The translations under genes and the position numbers were made by a program. A stretch of 8,216 nucleotides of DNA from Candidatus Stahliibacteriota bacterium (GTDB lineage: Bacteria; Hydrothermota; UBA3073): NCBI GenBank assembly GCA_030627085.1, contig DAOUSS010000056.1:1-8216 (forward strand). The letters run 5' to 3'. Position 1 is the first letter of the stretch; the number at the start of each line of letters is the position of its first letter. Of this stretch, positions 1-6,460 are shown one piece after another. Below the pieces are notes generated by a model that was given only the letters and a program-made list of their open reading frames with translations, was not told where the DNA came from and searched no databases.

Positions 1-271
1 CTAATGACCCTGCTGGAAGAGTCACATATGGAACAAGCGCGGTTCTGAGGGACGCATAGTTAGCAGCGGTATCCTGGGAAGGATACTCACCCCTGTCAGT
101 GATGTATAATCCCAGTCCCTCTGTTAAAAGGCGGATATCCGCTGTGCAAGCCCTCACTCTCGCCCTTTTCGCCGCTCCTATAAACCTCGGTACTGCTATG
201 GCAGCGAGGACACCGATGATGACTACAACCACCATCAGCTCTATCAATGTAAATCCCTTCTGGTTTCTCAT
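1..271 (-). CDS. Type IV pilin (prepilin), 3' end missing
   Basis: Major or minor subunit of a type IV pilus, made as a prepilin, inserted in the inner membrane and cleaved and N-methylated by a prepilin peptidase (not in this window). The first 90 codons are visible; there is no stop before the window edge. The leader is MRNQKG, followed by the class III cleavage motif G/FTLIE: Phe at mature position +1 and Glu at +5 (residues 7 and 11). Residues 12-30 form the hydrophobic helix, ending in the usual PRF sequence. After it come a basic amphipathic stretch (AAKRARVRACTADIR) and a GLYITDRGEYPS segment, typical of short pilins and GspG-like pseudopilins. The start is fixed by a strong ribosome binding site, GGAGGTG at 277-283, five bases upstream. 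It follows pilB-pilT-pilC, as in several pil operons. GspG of a type II secretion system is the alternative; the retraction ATPase pilT in the cluster argues for a pilus. Confidence 0.93.
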   Translation of the reverse strand, partial: MRNQKGFTLIELMVVVVIIGVLAAIAVPRFIGAAKRARVRACTADIRLLTEGLGLYITDRGEYPSQDTAANYASLRTALVPYVTLPAGSL

Positions 272-305
272 CTTTTCACCTCCATTCCTTATAAAATCAA
301 AATGG

Positions 306-353
306 GTCAATAGGTAATTAAGTCATTGGGTTATTGAGTCATTAGGTAATTGG
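306..353. repeat. Six 8-bp degenerate tandem units between the pilin gene and pilC
   Basis: Read on the plus strand, positions 306-353 divide without remainder into six 8-base words of consensus GTCATTRG (for example GTCAATAG, GTCATTGG, GTCATTAG), alternating with GTAATTAA/GTTATTGA/GTAATTGG variants, so a 16-base super-period is also visible. No gene or recognised regulatory site lies here. On the minus strand it is immediately upstream of the pilin ribosome binding site region. Confidence 0.8.
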
Positions 354-357
354 ATAT

Positions 358-392
358 TTTTTCCTTTTTCCTTTATCCTTTTTCCTTCTCCC
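358..392. repeat. 7-bp homopyrimidine/homopurine tandem repeat after pilC
   Basis: Five 7-base words of consensus TTTTTCC on the plus strand (GGAAAAA on the coding strand) run without a gap from 358 to 392, with a single purine interruption at 375. The pilC stop codon (398-400) lies just beyond. It is a different word family and a different period from the adjacent 306-353 repeat. No U-tract hairpin terminator is seen between pilC and the pilin gene. Confidence 0.8.
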
Positions 393-397
393 TTCCT

Positions 398-1441
398 TCA
401 CCGCACCTGGGAGACTATTTCAAACATCGGCATATACATAGACATAAGAATTACAGCAACTATCCCTCCCATAAACACAATCATAACAGGCTCCATTATG
501 GATGTGAGCGTGTCAATGGCTGTATCCACCTCCTCATTATAGAACGCTGATATCCTTTCAAGCATCTCAGGAATTTGACCACTCTCCTCACCGGTTGCAA
601 TCAGTTGTGTAACCAGCGGAGGGAAGACCCCGCTCTCCTTCAGGGGTCCAACGATACTCTCACCCGCCGATATCCTTTCTGCAGAAGATAAAACCACATT
701 CTCCACAACCTTATTCCCTGATGTGCTGGCAGTTATACGGAGTGAATCCACTATAGGAACACCACTGGTAAGGAGTGAACTCATCGTGGTCGCAAATCTG
801 GATATGGCTGTCTTTCTTATAATTATACCGAAAATGGGAAGGGACATTATGAGCCTATCAAGTGTAAATTTTGCCTTCTCGTTCTTCATAAGATATCTCA
901 TCCCGAAGGCAGACGCAATTAAGACGAGTATTATAAGCCATGTATAATTTCTTATGAAGGAAGAGAGACCAAGAGTAGCCTTGGTGAGAGTTGGAAGCTC
1001 TGCTCCCATACCAGCAAACATCTGTGCAAATGTAGGTATTATCATCACAAGCATAAATATCAAAATACCAACTGCAACAACGAATATGACAGCGGGATAT
1101 GCCATTGCTCCCCTTATCCTTCTCTGGATTGCGTTTGACTTATCAAGCCAGTCAGCCACACTCTCCAGAGACTGTCCCAGAAATCCTCCCTCTTCTCCAG
1201 CTCTCGCCATTGCAACATAAAGGTTACTAAATATTTCATTTCTTTTATTAAATGCATCGCAAAGCGATAAACCTTCCTCAACATCGTCTGCTATCCCCTT
1301 TATCACCTCATAAAACCTCTTGTTTGTAGCCTGTTCTGACAATGCCCCTAAACATCTTACAACTGGCACACCTGCCCTTGTCATAACTCCAAACTGCCTT
1401 GTGAATGTAGCAATATCTTTTGATGAAACCCCGCCAAACAT
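398..1441 (-). CDS. pilC: PilC/GspF-family inner-membrane platform protein of the type IV pilus
   Basis: Polytopic inner-membrane protein on which the pilus is assembled; it is thought to be turned by the PilB and PilT ATPases. At 347 residues it holds both GspF domains: about 10-135, beginning IATFTRQFGVMTRAGVP, and about 212-334, beginning ISRFATTMSSLLTSGVP. The paired motifs AGEEGG (81-86) and TGEESG (283-288) mark the internal duplication. Hydrophobic segments lie near 113-138, 165-183 and 315-338, the last including the conserved MEP. It is shorter than the roughly 400 residues usual for PilC because the N-terminal extension before the first GspF domain is absent. An in-frame TGA lies five codons before the ATG, so no longer version is possible. 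AGGAG sits four bases before the start. It is 245 bases downstream of pilT, a gap filled with repeats, rather than tightly coupled. Confidence 0.95.
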   Translation of the reverse strand: MFGGVSSKDIATFTRQFGVMTRAGVPVVRCLGALSEQATNKRFYEVIKGIADDVEEGLSLCDAFNKRNEIFSNLYVAMARAGEEGGFLGQSLESVADWLDKSNAIQRRIRGAMAYPAVIFVVAVGILIFMLVMIIPTFAQMFAGMGAELPTLTKATLGLSSFIRNYTWLIILVLIASAFGMRYLMKNEKAKFTLDRLIMSLPIFGIIIRKTAISRFATTMSSLLTSGVPIVDSLRITASTSGNKVVENVVLSSAERISAGESIVGPLKESGVFPPLVTQLIATGEESGQIPEMLERISAFYNEEVDTAIDTLTSIMEPVMIVFMGGIVAVILMSMYMPMFEIVSQVR

Positions 1442-1459
1442 ACCTCTCCTAGTTCATTC

Positions 1460-1687
1460 AACACCGAAGAACACCGAACCACACTGAATAAAAAGATATT
1501 TAACTAAAAACAATTCTCTTATTTCGGTGATACTCGGTGTCATTCAGTGTTTAATTTATCCAACACCGAAGAACACCGAAAAGAGATTTTTTTATTTATT
1601 TCTTACTTCAGTGATACTCGGTGTTATTCGGTGTTTAATTTCTTCATTTCTTATTTCGGTGGTATTCAGTGTTCTTCGGTGTTTAAT
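1460..1687. repeat. 10-bp-period direct and inverted repeat array between pilT and pilC
   Basis: This gap has no gene. It consists of about 30-base modules, each made of three 10-base words around CACCGAA (or its complement TTCGGTG). Modules near 1460-1490 and 1562-1580 read ACACCGAAGA-like on the plus strand. Those near 1522-1554, 1607-1639 and 1655-1687 read TTCGGTGATA / CTCGGTGTTA / TTCGGTGTTT-like, in the opposite orientation, and end in TTTAAT. The last module ends at the first base of the pilT stop codon. Opposed modules can pair, so the pilT-pilC mRNA could form large imperfect hairpins here. The array is not a CRISPR: there are no unique spacers and the units are degenerate. Confidence 0.85.
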
Positions 1688-2745
1688 TACTTTCCATCCA
1701 GCATCTTTGTCAGTTCCTCCGGGTTTAGCGTATGAGAAAGGGCTACAGAGCGCTTAACTCTTCCGCTTTTAACAAGTTTTGCGAGACTCATATTTAGGGT
1801 CTGCATACCATATTTTTGACCGGTCTGGATCACACTATATATTTCGTGTTCCCTGCTATCTCTTATCATTGCACGCACAGCAGACGTGGCAATAAGAACC
1901 TCAGTTGCAAGTACAAGACCTCCATCTGCACCCGGTAAAAGTGCCTGAGCAAATATTGCCTCTAAGTTGGTTGCGAGTTGTGTTCTTACCTGCCTCTGCT
2001 GGGTGGATGGGAACACATCTATTATCCGCTCAATAGAACTTACGGTTGAGTTTGTGTGAAGCGTCGAAAGAAGAAGATGCCCTGTCTCTGCCGCCGTGAG
2101 GGCAAAACTTATGGTTTCAATATCCCTCATCTCACCCACTAATATGACATCAGGGTCTTCCCTCAAACAGTACTTTAGAGCGTTCGCAAATGACTTTGTA
2201 TCCTTTCCGACCTCTCTCTGGTGAACTATAGACCTTTTGTGCTGGAAGACATATTCTATTGGGTCCTCTATTGTTATTATGTGACATGCCCTCTCTTCAT
2301 TTATTCTCTGAACCATAGACGCAAGGCTCGTTGATTTGCCTGAACCTGTGGCACCTGTAACGAGAACAAGACCTTTTGTTTTTCTAACAATACCCTTGCT
2401 TATATCCGGCAATCCCAACTCCTGGAATGTAGGTATCATCGAGGACAAGTATCTTATTGCACATGCTATGTTTCCCTGCTCAATGAATACATTTCCCCTG
2501 AACCTTGCCCTATTATCTCTTCCAAACGAAAAATCAAGTTCGTATTCGTGTTCAAACCTCTCTATCTGCTCTGGGGTAAGAAGAGAATAAACAAGTTCTC
2601 TTGCAAGTTCCGGTGTGATGACGGTGGAGTCTGAACATACCAGTCCCTGGTCGATGCGAAATTGGACGGGAACACCAACAGTTATGTGGAGATCCGTTGC
2701 CTTTCTCTTAATTATTTCATTCAGGAGTGATTCCATATCTATCAT
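1687..2745 (-). CDS. pilT: PilT, type IV pilus retraction ATPase
   Basis: Cytoplasmic hexameric ATPase that powers pilus retraction (twitching motility, DNA uptake, surface sensing). The 352-residue length is normal for PilT. An N-terminal PAS-like domain with the ATDLHI motif (16-21) precedes the RecA-like core. Within the core are Walker A GATGSGKS (131-138), the Asp box IITIEDPIE (156-164), Walker B DVILVGEMRD (199-208) and the His box TGHLLLSTLHTN (221-232). The C-terminal motif AVRAMIRD (289-296) corresponds to the AIRNLIRE signature specific to PilT, which separates it from PilB/GspE. There is no tetracysteine site, also as expected. The ATG overlaps the pilB stop codon by one base (TAATG), and AAGGA lies about seven bases upstream, so translation is probably coupled to pilB. 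The ATG at Met4 is possible but less well placed. PilU is an alternative name; with a single copy visible, PilT is preferred. Confidence 0.96.
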   Translation of the reverse strand: MIDMESLLNEIIKRKATDLHITVGVPVQFRIDQGLVCSDSTVITPELARELVYSLLTPEQIERFEHEYELDFSFGRDNRARFRGNVFIEQGNIACAIRYLSSMIPTFQELGLPDISKGIVRKTKGLVLVTGATGSGKSTSLASMVQRINEERACHIITIEDPIEYVFQHKRSIVHQREVGKDTKSFANALKYCLREDPDVILVGEMRDIETISFALTAAETGHLLLSTLHTNSTVSSIERIIDVFPSTQQRQVRTQLATNLEAIFAQALLPGADGGLVLATEVLIATSAVRAMIRDSREHEIYSVIQTGQKYGMQTLNMSLAKLVKSGRVKRSVALSHTLNPEELTKMLDGK

Positions 2746-4313
2746 TATTGTTCCTTTGTTAACTGGACAACCTCATCAAGCGTTGTCAAGCCTACTTTCA
2801 GCTTTTCTATAGCTGCCTCTCTAAGTGTGAGTAACCCCTCTTTCTTCGCAGTATTCCTTATCATATCAAGGGGTTTCCTCTCTATAATCATCTTTCTTAT
2901 TGTAGAGGATACAGATAACACCTCAAAGATACCTTCCCTTCCCTTATACCCCGTATTGTTGCAGCGTGGACAACCTTTTCCCTTATAGAATACTGTTTCA
3001 TTAAAAACAGAGGGGTCCAGGCCTGCTTTTTTGAGGACATTTTCTGAAACCTTTGCCTCCTCTTTGCACTTTTCACAAATCTTTCTGACAAGCCTCTGCG
3101 CCATAACCAGTGTCAGGGATGACGCGATTAGATAGGGCTCAATTCCTATATCCTGAAGCCTGGTTATCGCTGAAGGAGCATCATTCGTGTGGAGTGTTGA
3201 GAGGACGAGGTGACCCGTGAGGGACGCCCTTATTGCAATATCAGCGGTCTCCTCATCCCTTACCTCTCCCACCATTATCACATCCGGGTCCTGACGCATA
3301 AAGGACCTCAGAGCATTTGCAAATGTAAGACCTATCTTTTCCCTGATGGAAATCTGATTTATCCCGGGAAAGTCAAACTCTACAGGGTCTTCAATTGTCA
3401 TAATATTTATATCGGGACGGTTGATACGGGTGAGGGCGGAATACAGAGTGGTGGTCTTACCAGAACCTGTCGGTCCTGTTACAAGTAAAAGGCCATGTGG
3501 CATATTTATAGCTTCCTCAAAATTCTTCAGTGCCCTCTCGTCCATTCCGAGTTTCTCCATGTCAAGGGGAACGGCTGACTTATCAAGAATCCTCATCACA
3601 ACCTTTTCCCCGTAAATTGTTGGGGTGGTTGATATCCTGAGGTCCACTGTACTGCCCTGATACTTCACCAGTATACGTCCGTCCTGTGGAATCCTGTGCT
3701 CAGCAAGGTCAAGATTTGCCATTACCTTAATCCTTGATGTTATTGCCCTCCGTAGTTTCCACGAGGGGGATGGTAGGTCATGCAGTTTACCGTCTATACG
3801 GATTCTCATCCTCAGGGACTTCTTATACGGCTCAATATGTATGTCACTTGCAAACTTGGCAATTCCCTCTCTTATAAGGCTGTTTACATATCGGACAACT
3901 GGTGGGTCCTCAGCCTGAGCGAGTAGTTCCGATGCAACAGCCTCTTCTTCTTCTGCCTCAACGAATTCCAGTTCCTTGCTTTTGATTATATCCTCCGTTA
4001 CGGTGGCGAGACTCTCCACTTCACCATAGTGGCGAGCAATGGCTTCGTCAAGAATCTTCTTTGATGTGACGTATGGTTGAATCTCACAACCCGTTATAAA
4101 TCTGAGGTCGGACAAAAGAGAGACATCAGATGGATCGGAAACTATCACATCAAGCACCCTACCCCTTTTTCTGATGGGTATGCATCTTCGGGTTCTCGCA
4201 AAATCTGCAAGAATAAGATTTAAGATACTGTCAGGCACTTCATAGTCAGATATATCTATATAGGGAGCACTGGCTTTATTTATTTTTACTTCATTTATTT
4301 TTACTTCGTCCAT
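2745..4313 (-). CDS. pilB: PilB/GspE-family extension ATPase of the type IV pilus
   Basis: Cytoplasmic ATPase that drives pilus assembly through PilC. From Met at 4313 it has 522 residues. Residues about 25-98 form the second half of a GspE/MshE N-terminal domain (VPDSILNLI...DPSDVSLLSDLRFITG). An acidic linker (118-126) leads to the N2 domain, with SDIHIEPY at 156-163. The core has Walker A GPTGSGKT (280-287), Asp box TIEDPVEF (306-313), Walker B DVIMVGEVRD (344-353) and His box TGHLVLSTLHTND (367-379). Cysteines 413, 416, 448 and 451 form the CxxC...CxxC zinc site characteristic of PilB/GspE. Two adjacent ATGs exist (4316 and 4313). GGAGGT touches the first, so the second has the more workable spacing. 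The first half of the N-terminal domain, where c-di-GMP-binding MshEN motifs would begin, is absent. It is the first pilus gene after a consensus promoter; GspE is the alternative. Confidence 0.95.
   Translation of the reverse strand: MDEVKINEVKINKASAPYIDISDYEVPDSILNLILADFARTRRCIPIRKRGRVLDVIVSDPSDVSLLSDLRFITGCEIQPYVTSKKILDEAIARHYGEVESLATVTEDIIKSKELEFVEAEEEEAVASELLAQAEDPPVVRYVNSLIREGIAKFASDIHIEPYKKSLRMRIRIDGKLHDLPSPSWKLRRAITSRIKVMANLDLAEHRIPQDGRILVKYQGSTVDLRISTTPTIYGEKVVMRILDKSAVPLDMEKLGMDERALKNFEEAINMPHGLLLVTGPTGSGKTTTLYSALTRINRPDINIMTIEDPVEFDFPGINQISIREKIGLTFANALRSFMRQDPDVIMVGEVRDEETADIAIRASLTGHLVLSTLHTNDAPSAITRLQDIGIEPYLIASSLTLVMAQRLVRKICEKCKEEAKVSENVLKKAGLDPSVFNETVFYKGKGCPRCNNTGYKGREGIFEVLSVSSTIRKMIIERKPLDMIRNTAKKEGLLTLREAAIEKLKVGLTTLDEVVQLTKEQ
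4278..4307. repeat. Perfect 15-bp tandem duplication inside the 5' end of pilB
   Basis: The 15-base plus-strand word ATTTATTTTTACTTC occurs twice back to back (4278-4292 and 4293-4307). In the pilB frame it duplicates the five residues EVKIN directly after the start (EVKIN twice). It lies before the first structured domain, so it is probably neutral. Being exact, it looks recent. Confidence 0.9.
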
Positions 4314-4316
4314 CAT

Positions 4317-4322
4317 ACCTCC
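4317..4322 (-). promoter_or_regulatory. pilB ribosome binding site that decides between two adjacent ATGs
   Basis: GGAGGT on the minus strand directly abuts the ATG at 4316-4314 and is three bases from the ATG at 4313-4311. Initiation needs several bases between the Shine-Dalgarno sequence and the start. The second ATG, which gives the core GGAGG four bases of spacing (the same as for pilC), is therefore the better start. Confidence 0.7.
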
Positions 4323-4332
4323 AAAACTCTTC

Positions 4333-4389
4333 TCGTAATTCGTATCCGGGGAACTTAGTAAACGGACAACGGTCTACGAATCACGGATA
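4333..4389. repeat. 7-bp-period repeat and inverted repeat in the pilB leader
   Basis: On the plus strand, 4362-4389 divides into four 7-base words of consensus ACGGATA/ACGGTCT, and 4333-4346 into two 7-base words of consensus TCGTAAT. The arms 4334-4344 and 4375-4385 are complementary over 11 bases on the minus strand, with one wobble. They would form a hairpin with a 30-base loop in the mRNA leader between the promoter and pilB. The wobble is G-U on the minus strand and C-A on the plus strand, consistent with a leftward RNA. Confidence 0.65.
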
Positions 4390-4410
4390 ACAGTTTTGTA
4401 TTATTACAAT

Positions 4411-4439
4411 ATTATAACACCTTTCTTCTATTTTGTCAA
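4411..4439 (-). promoter_or_regulatory. Consensus sigma70-type promoter for the pilB-pilT-pilC(-pilin) genes
   Basis: On the minus strand TTGACA (4439-4434) and TATAAT (4416-4411) are both perfect hexamers with the ideal 17-base spacer. Transcription should start near 4404, giving a leader of about 90 bases to pilB. The -35 hexamer is at the same time codons Leu126-Thr127 of the receiver gene, and the spacer contains that gene's TAG stop. The pilus genes can therefore be transcribed independently of the upstream kinases. Confidence 0.85.
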
Positions 4440-4814
4440 GTTTTTAATCTCCTTCTTTAGTTTCCCTATAGCATTCAGAATTTCAGATATTTCAAAGGGC
4501 TTTTTTATAAAGCCCACAGCGCCTATTTCTAAAGCCCTCTCCCTCGCAGTCTCATCCGCACTTGCAAATATTATCTTCGTGGAACCGTTAATCTCCAGAA
4601 TCTCAACCGCTGTCTCAACACCGTCCTTTTTTGGCATACGATGGTCCATAATGATTACATCTGGTTTCTTGTAAGACAGCACTAATGTACGATAAACCCG
4701 CATCGCTTCTTCACCATCGTATGCATCTGCTACTACCTCGTAACCGTTTAATTCAAAGATCTCCTTTAAGAGTTCGTGGAGTATAGGTTCATCATCTACA
4801 ATAAATACAGTCAT
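4428..4814 (-). CDS. Stand-alone response-regulator receiver domain (CheY-like)
   Basis: Single receiver domain of 128 residues with no output domain. Acidic pocket Asp7-Asp8 (VDDEP), phospho-acceptor Asp57 (IIMDHRMP, where the DxxMP pattern is intact), switch Ser85 (FASAD) and Lys105 (KKPF) are all present, so it should accept phosphate. It probably receives phosphate from one or both kinases encoded just upstream and passes the signal by protein contact, as CheY, PilG/PilH-type or Spo0F-type proteins do. The partner is not visible. The only start is the ATG at 4814; the next Met is at residue 38, inside the fold. No Shine-Dalgarno sequence is seen in the 20 bases upstream, which are made of the 7-bp repeat. 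Its last codons carry the -35 element of the pilB promoter. Confidence 0.93.
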   Translation of the reverse strand: MTVFIVDDEPILHELLKEIFELNGYEVVADAYDGEEAMRVYRTLVLSYKKPDVIIMDHRMPKKDGVETAVEILEINGSTKIIFASADETARERALEIGAVGFIKKPFEISEILNAIGKLKKEIKNLTK

Positions 4815-4820
4815 AATTCA

Positions 4821-4910
4821 ATTTACGATTTTCGATTGACGATTTACTATTGCTTTTGATTTTCGATCGCCTTTTAACTTATGATTTTCAATTGTCAATC
4901 GTCAATTGCC
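4821..4910. repeat. 7-bp-period degenerate repeat between the PAS kinase and receiver genes
   Basis: On the plus strand, runs of 7-base words of consensus ATTTTCG/ATTGACG occupy 4821-4848, 4859-4865 and 4884-4904, followed by a shorter ATTGCC ending at 4910. The words are in register within each run, with short irregular joints between runs. The array fills nearly the whole 80-base gap. It extends into the PAS kinase gene, where it encodes the last residues (IDD) and the TGA stop, and on the other side it reaches the receiver start codon. Confidence 0.8.
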
Positions 4911-6307
4911 TTCGGTAAAAGCACGATAAAATTACTACCCTTTTCTGTCTTTCCCTTCACCCTATCCTCAACCCATACCTTGCCTCCATAACTCTCAATA
5001 ATAGCCCTTACAAGGGCAAGGCCAAGCCCCAAACCATATATAATTTTACCTTCCCACTGTGCCCTCAAAAAAAGCGTTTTCTTATTCTCATCTGGTATAC
5101 CAGGTCCCCTATCCCTGAACTCTGCCCTCCAGAAGTCGTCATCCGAGGAAACCTTTACATCTACAATCACCTTTTCGTGCCTGTCAAACTTAACGGCATT
5201 ATGTAATATGTTATAGAAAAGTTCGTATAACGATTCATCGGCACCCACAAACCATTTTCCCTTCTGCGGCTTGAAGTTGATCTCTATATCTCTCTGAGGA
5301 AAATCCTTCTTAAGGTGTGAGATCGCACTCTCCAGAACAGGCTCAATGTCCACCCTCTCAAGATGTGGCTTTTCCTTTGTGAGCATAACGAGTTTCTTTA
5401 CATTGGAAATCAGCTTTGCACTCCTATGAATCTGATCCATCGCAAGTTCACTATATCTACGAGCCTGCTCCGACAGATCCTTACCCACCAGTATCAATTC
5501 CAGACTTGAAAGAGTGATCTGATTTACGTTAGTCAGGTCGTGGGACATCAAATCTAACAAAAATTCCGACCGATGCAGACTCTTCCTGATTGTTTCCTCC
5601 ATCTGCTTTCGCTCAGTGATGTCGTGCAGTAAAGCGAGGCATGCTGGTTTACCCTCCCAGTCTGTTTCGGCCAGACGCATTTCAGCGATACCCGCCTCCC
5701 CGCCCTTACGGATGATGTCCACTTCGGAGCACGCACCTGCCATTACAGGAAAGCCAAACACACTACCCACGAGCTCCTTTGCCTTTCGGCCCAAGAGGGT
5801 TTCTGCAGCCGGGTTGACAAAATGTATCACACCCTTATGGTCCACAACGAGGATGCCATCAGTGCTTTTGGTTACAATGGCCTGGAAGCTTTCTTTACTT
5901 TTCTGCAATGCCTCCTCCGCCTGTCTGCGCTCGGTGATGTCGTGGAAAACAAAAATAACACCAGTCATATTTCCTTTTTCATCTTTGATAGGCGCGGTAC
6001 TCTCGTCAACAGGTGTTTCTGTTCCGTCCTTGGCAATGAGGATATGATGTGCCCGACCAACAGCACCTTCTTGGATCACCTTCGTTACTGGATTCTCTGG
6101 CGGTTTACCTGTTTCCTCATTTATAATATTGAAGACATCTTTCAGGGGTTTCCCTATAGCATCTTCCCTTTTCCACCCGGTCAAGGACTGGGCAACAGGA
6201 TTTATGAATCTCACATAACCCTTCGTGTCCGTAGCAATCACAGCATAGCCTATACTTTTGAGCGTTGAGGTAAGCCATCGCTCGATCTTTTTAAATTTCA
6301 TTTCCAT
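4895..6307 (-). CDS. Two-PAS sensor histidine kinase
   Basis: Sensor kinase of 470 residues without an evident membrane segment, so probably cytoplasmic. Domains in order: PAS 1 at about 9-127, ending in the PAS-associated FHDITERRQAEEAL; PAS 2 at about 137-231, of the FGFPV...GGEAGIAEMR...WEGKPA type, ending LLHDITERKQMEE; dimerisation/phospho-acceptor helix with His256 in LLDLMSHDLTN; then the ATPase domain. In the ATPase the N box is FYNILHNAVKF (Asn366 and Asn370), the G1 box is RDRGPGIPDE (399) and the G2 box is YGLGLGLALVR (424-434). The F box between them (TLFLRAQWEGK) is degenerate and the ATP lid short, a pattern I associate with some archaeal-like and deltaproteobacterial kinases. 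AGGGG lies eight bases before the ATG at 6307; Met3, six bases after AAGGA, is an equally plausible start. It likely phosphorylates the receiver that follows. Confidence 0.92.
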   Translation of the reverse strand: MEMKFKKIERWLTSTLKSIGYAVIATDTKGYVRFINPVAQSLTGWKREDAIGKPLKDVFNIINEETGKPPENPVTKVIQEGAVGRAHHILIAKDGTETPVDESTAPIKDEKGNMTGVIFVFHDITERRQAEEALQKSKESFQAIVTKSTDGILVVDHKGVIHFVNPAAETLLGRKAKELVGSVFGFPVMAGACSEVDIIRKGGEAGIAEMRLAETDWEGKPACLALLHDITERKQMEETIRKSLHRSEFLLDLMSHDLTNVNQITLSSLELILVGKDLSEQARRYSELAMDQIHRSAKLISNVKKLVMLTKEKPHLERVDIEPVLESAISHLKKDFPQRDIEINFKPQKGKWFVGADESLYELFYNILHNAVKFDRHEKVIVDVKVSSDDDFWRAEFRDRGPGIPDENKKTLFLRAQWEGKIIYGLGLGLALVRAIIESYGGKVWVEDRVKGKTEKGSNFIVLLPKAIDD

Positions 6308-6340
6308 TCCTTAATCCCCTTTTTCATTATTGTTCACCAC

Positions 6341-6449
6341 ATTTTTGTCTTTGCGTTCTCTGTTACAAATTAACCACAAAAACACAAAACCATAAAGTTC
6401 ACAAAGAAATAAATATAAAATCCTGGTGTTCTTAATATCTTGGTGATTA
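6341..6449. repeat. 9-bp-period degenerate repeats between the two kinase genes
   Basis: On the plus strand, 6372-6407 divides into four 9-base words related to AACACAAAG (AACCACAAA, AACACAAAA, CCATAAAGT, TCACAAAGA). It is flanked by related words: CTTTGCGTT-CTCTGTTA at about 6349-6365 and CTGGTGTTC ... TGGTGATTA at about 6423-6449. No protein gene, clear promoter or terminator is seen in the 153-base gap. Confidence 0.65.
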
Positions 6450-6460
6450 CTCTTTTACTT

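Noticed and set aside
398..1460. Frameshift or truncation at the start of pilC because the protein is shorter than usual.
   Set aside because: The ATG has its own Shine-Dalgarno sequence, an in-frame TGA precedes it, and both GspF domains are complete. The upstream bases are repeat sequence and show no remnant of coding.
1460..1687. CRISPR array, suggested by repeated words at regular spacing.
   Set aside because: Units are degenerate, occur in both orientations, and the sequence between them is short and itself repetitive; there are no spacers of uniform length and no cas genes.
5815..5843. A plus-strand TTGACA inside the PAS kinase gene as an antisense promoter.
   Set aside because: No acceptable -10 element at 16-18 bases downstream.
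5616..6047. A 143-codon plus-strand open frame opposite the PAS kinase.
   Set aside because: The minus strand encodes clear PAS domains with intact DITER motifs; the plus-strand frame is a shadow with no recognisable domain or ribosome binding site.
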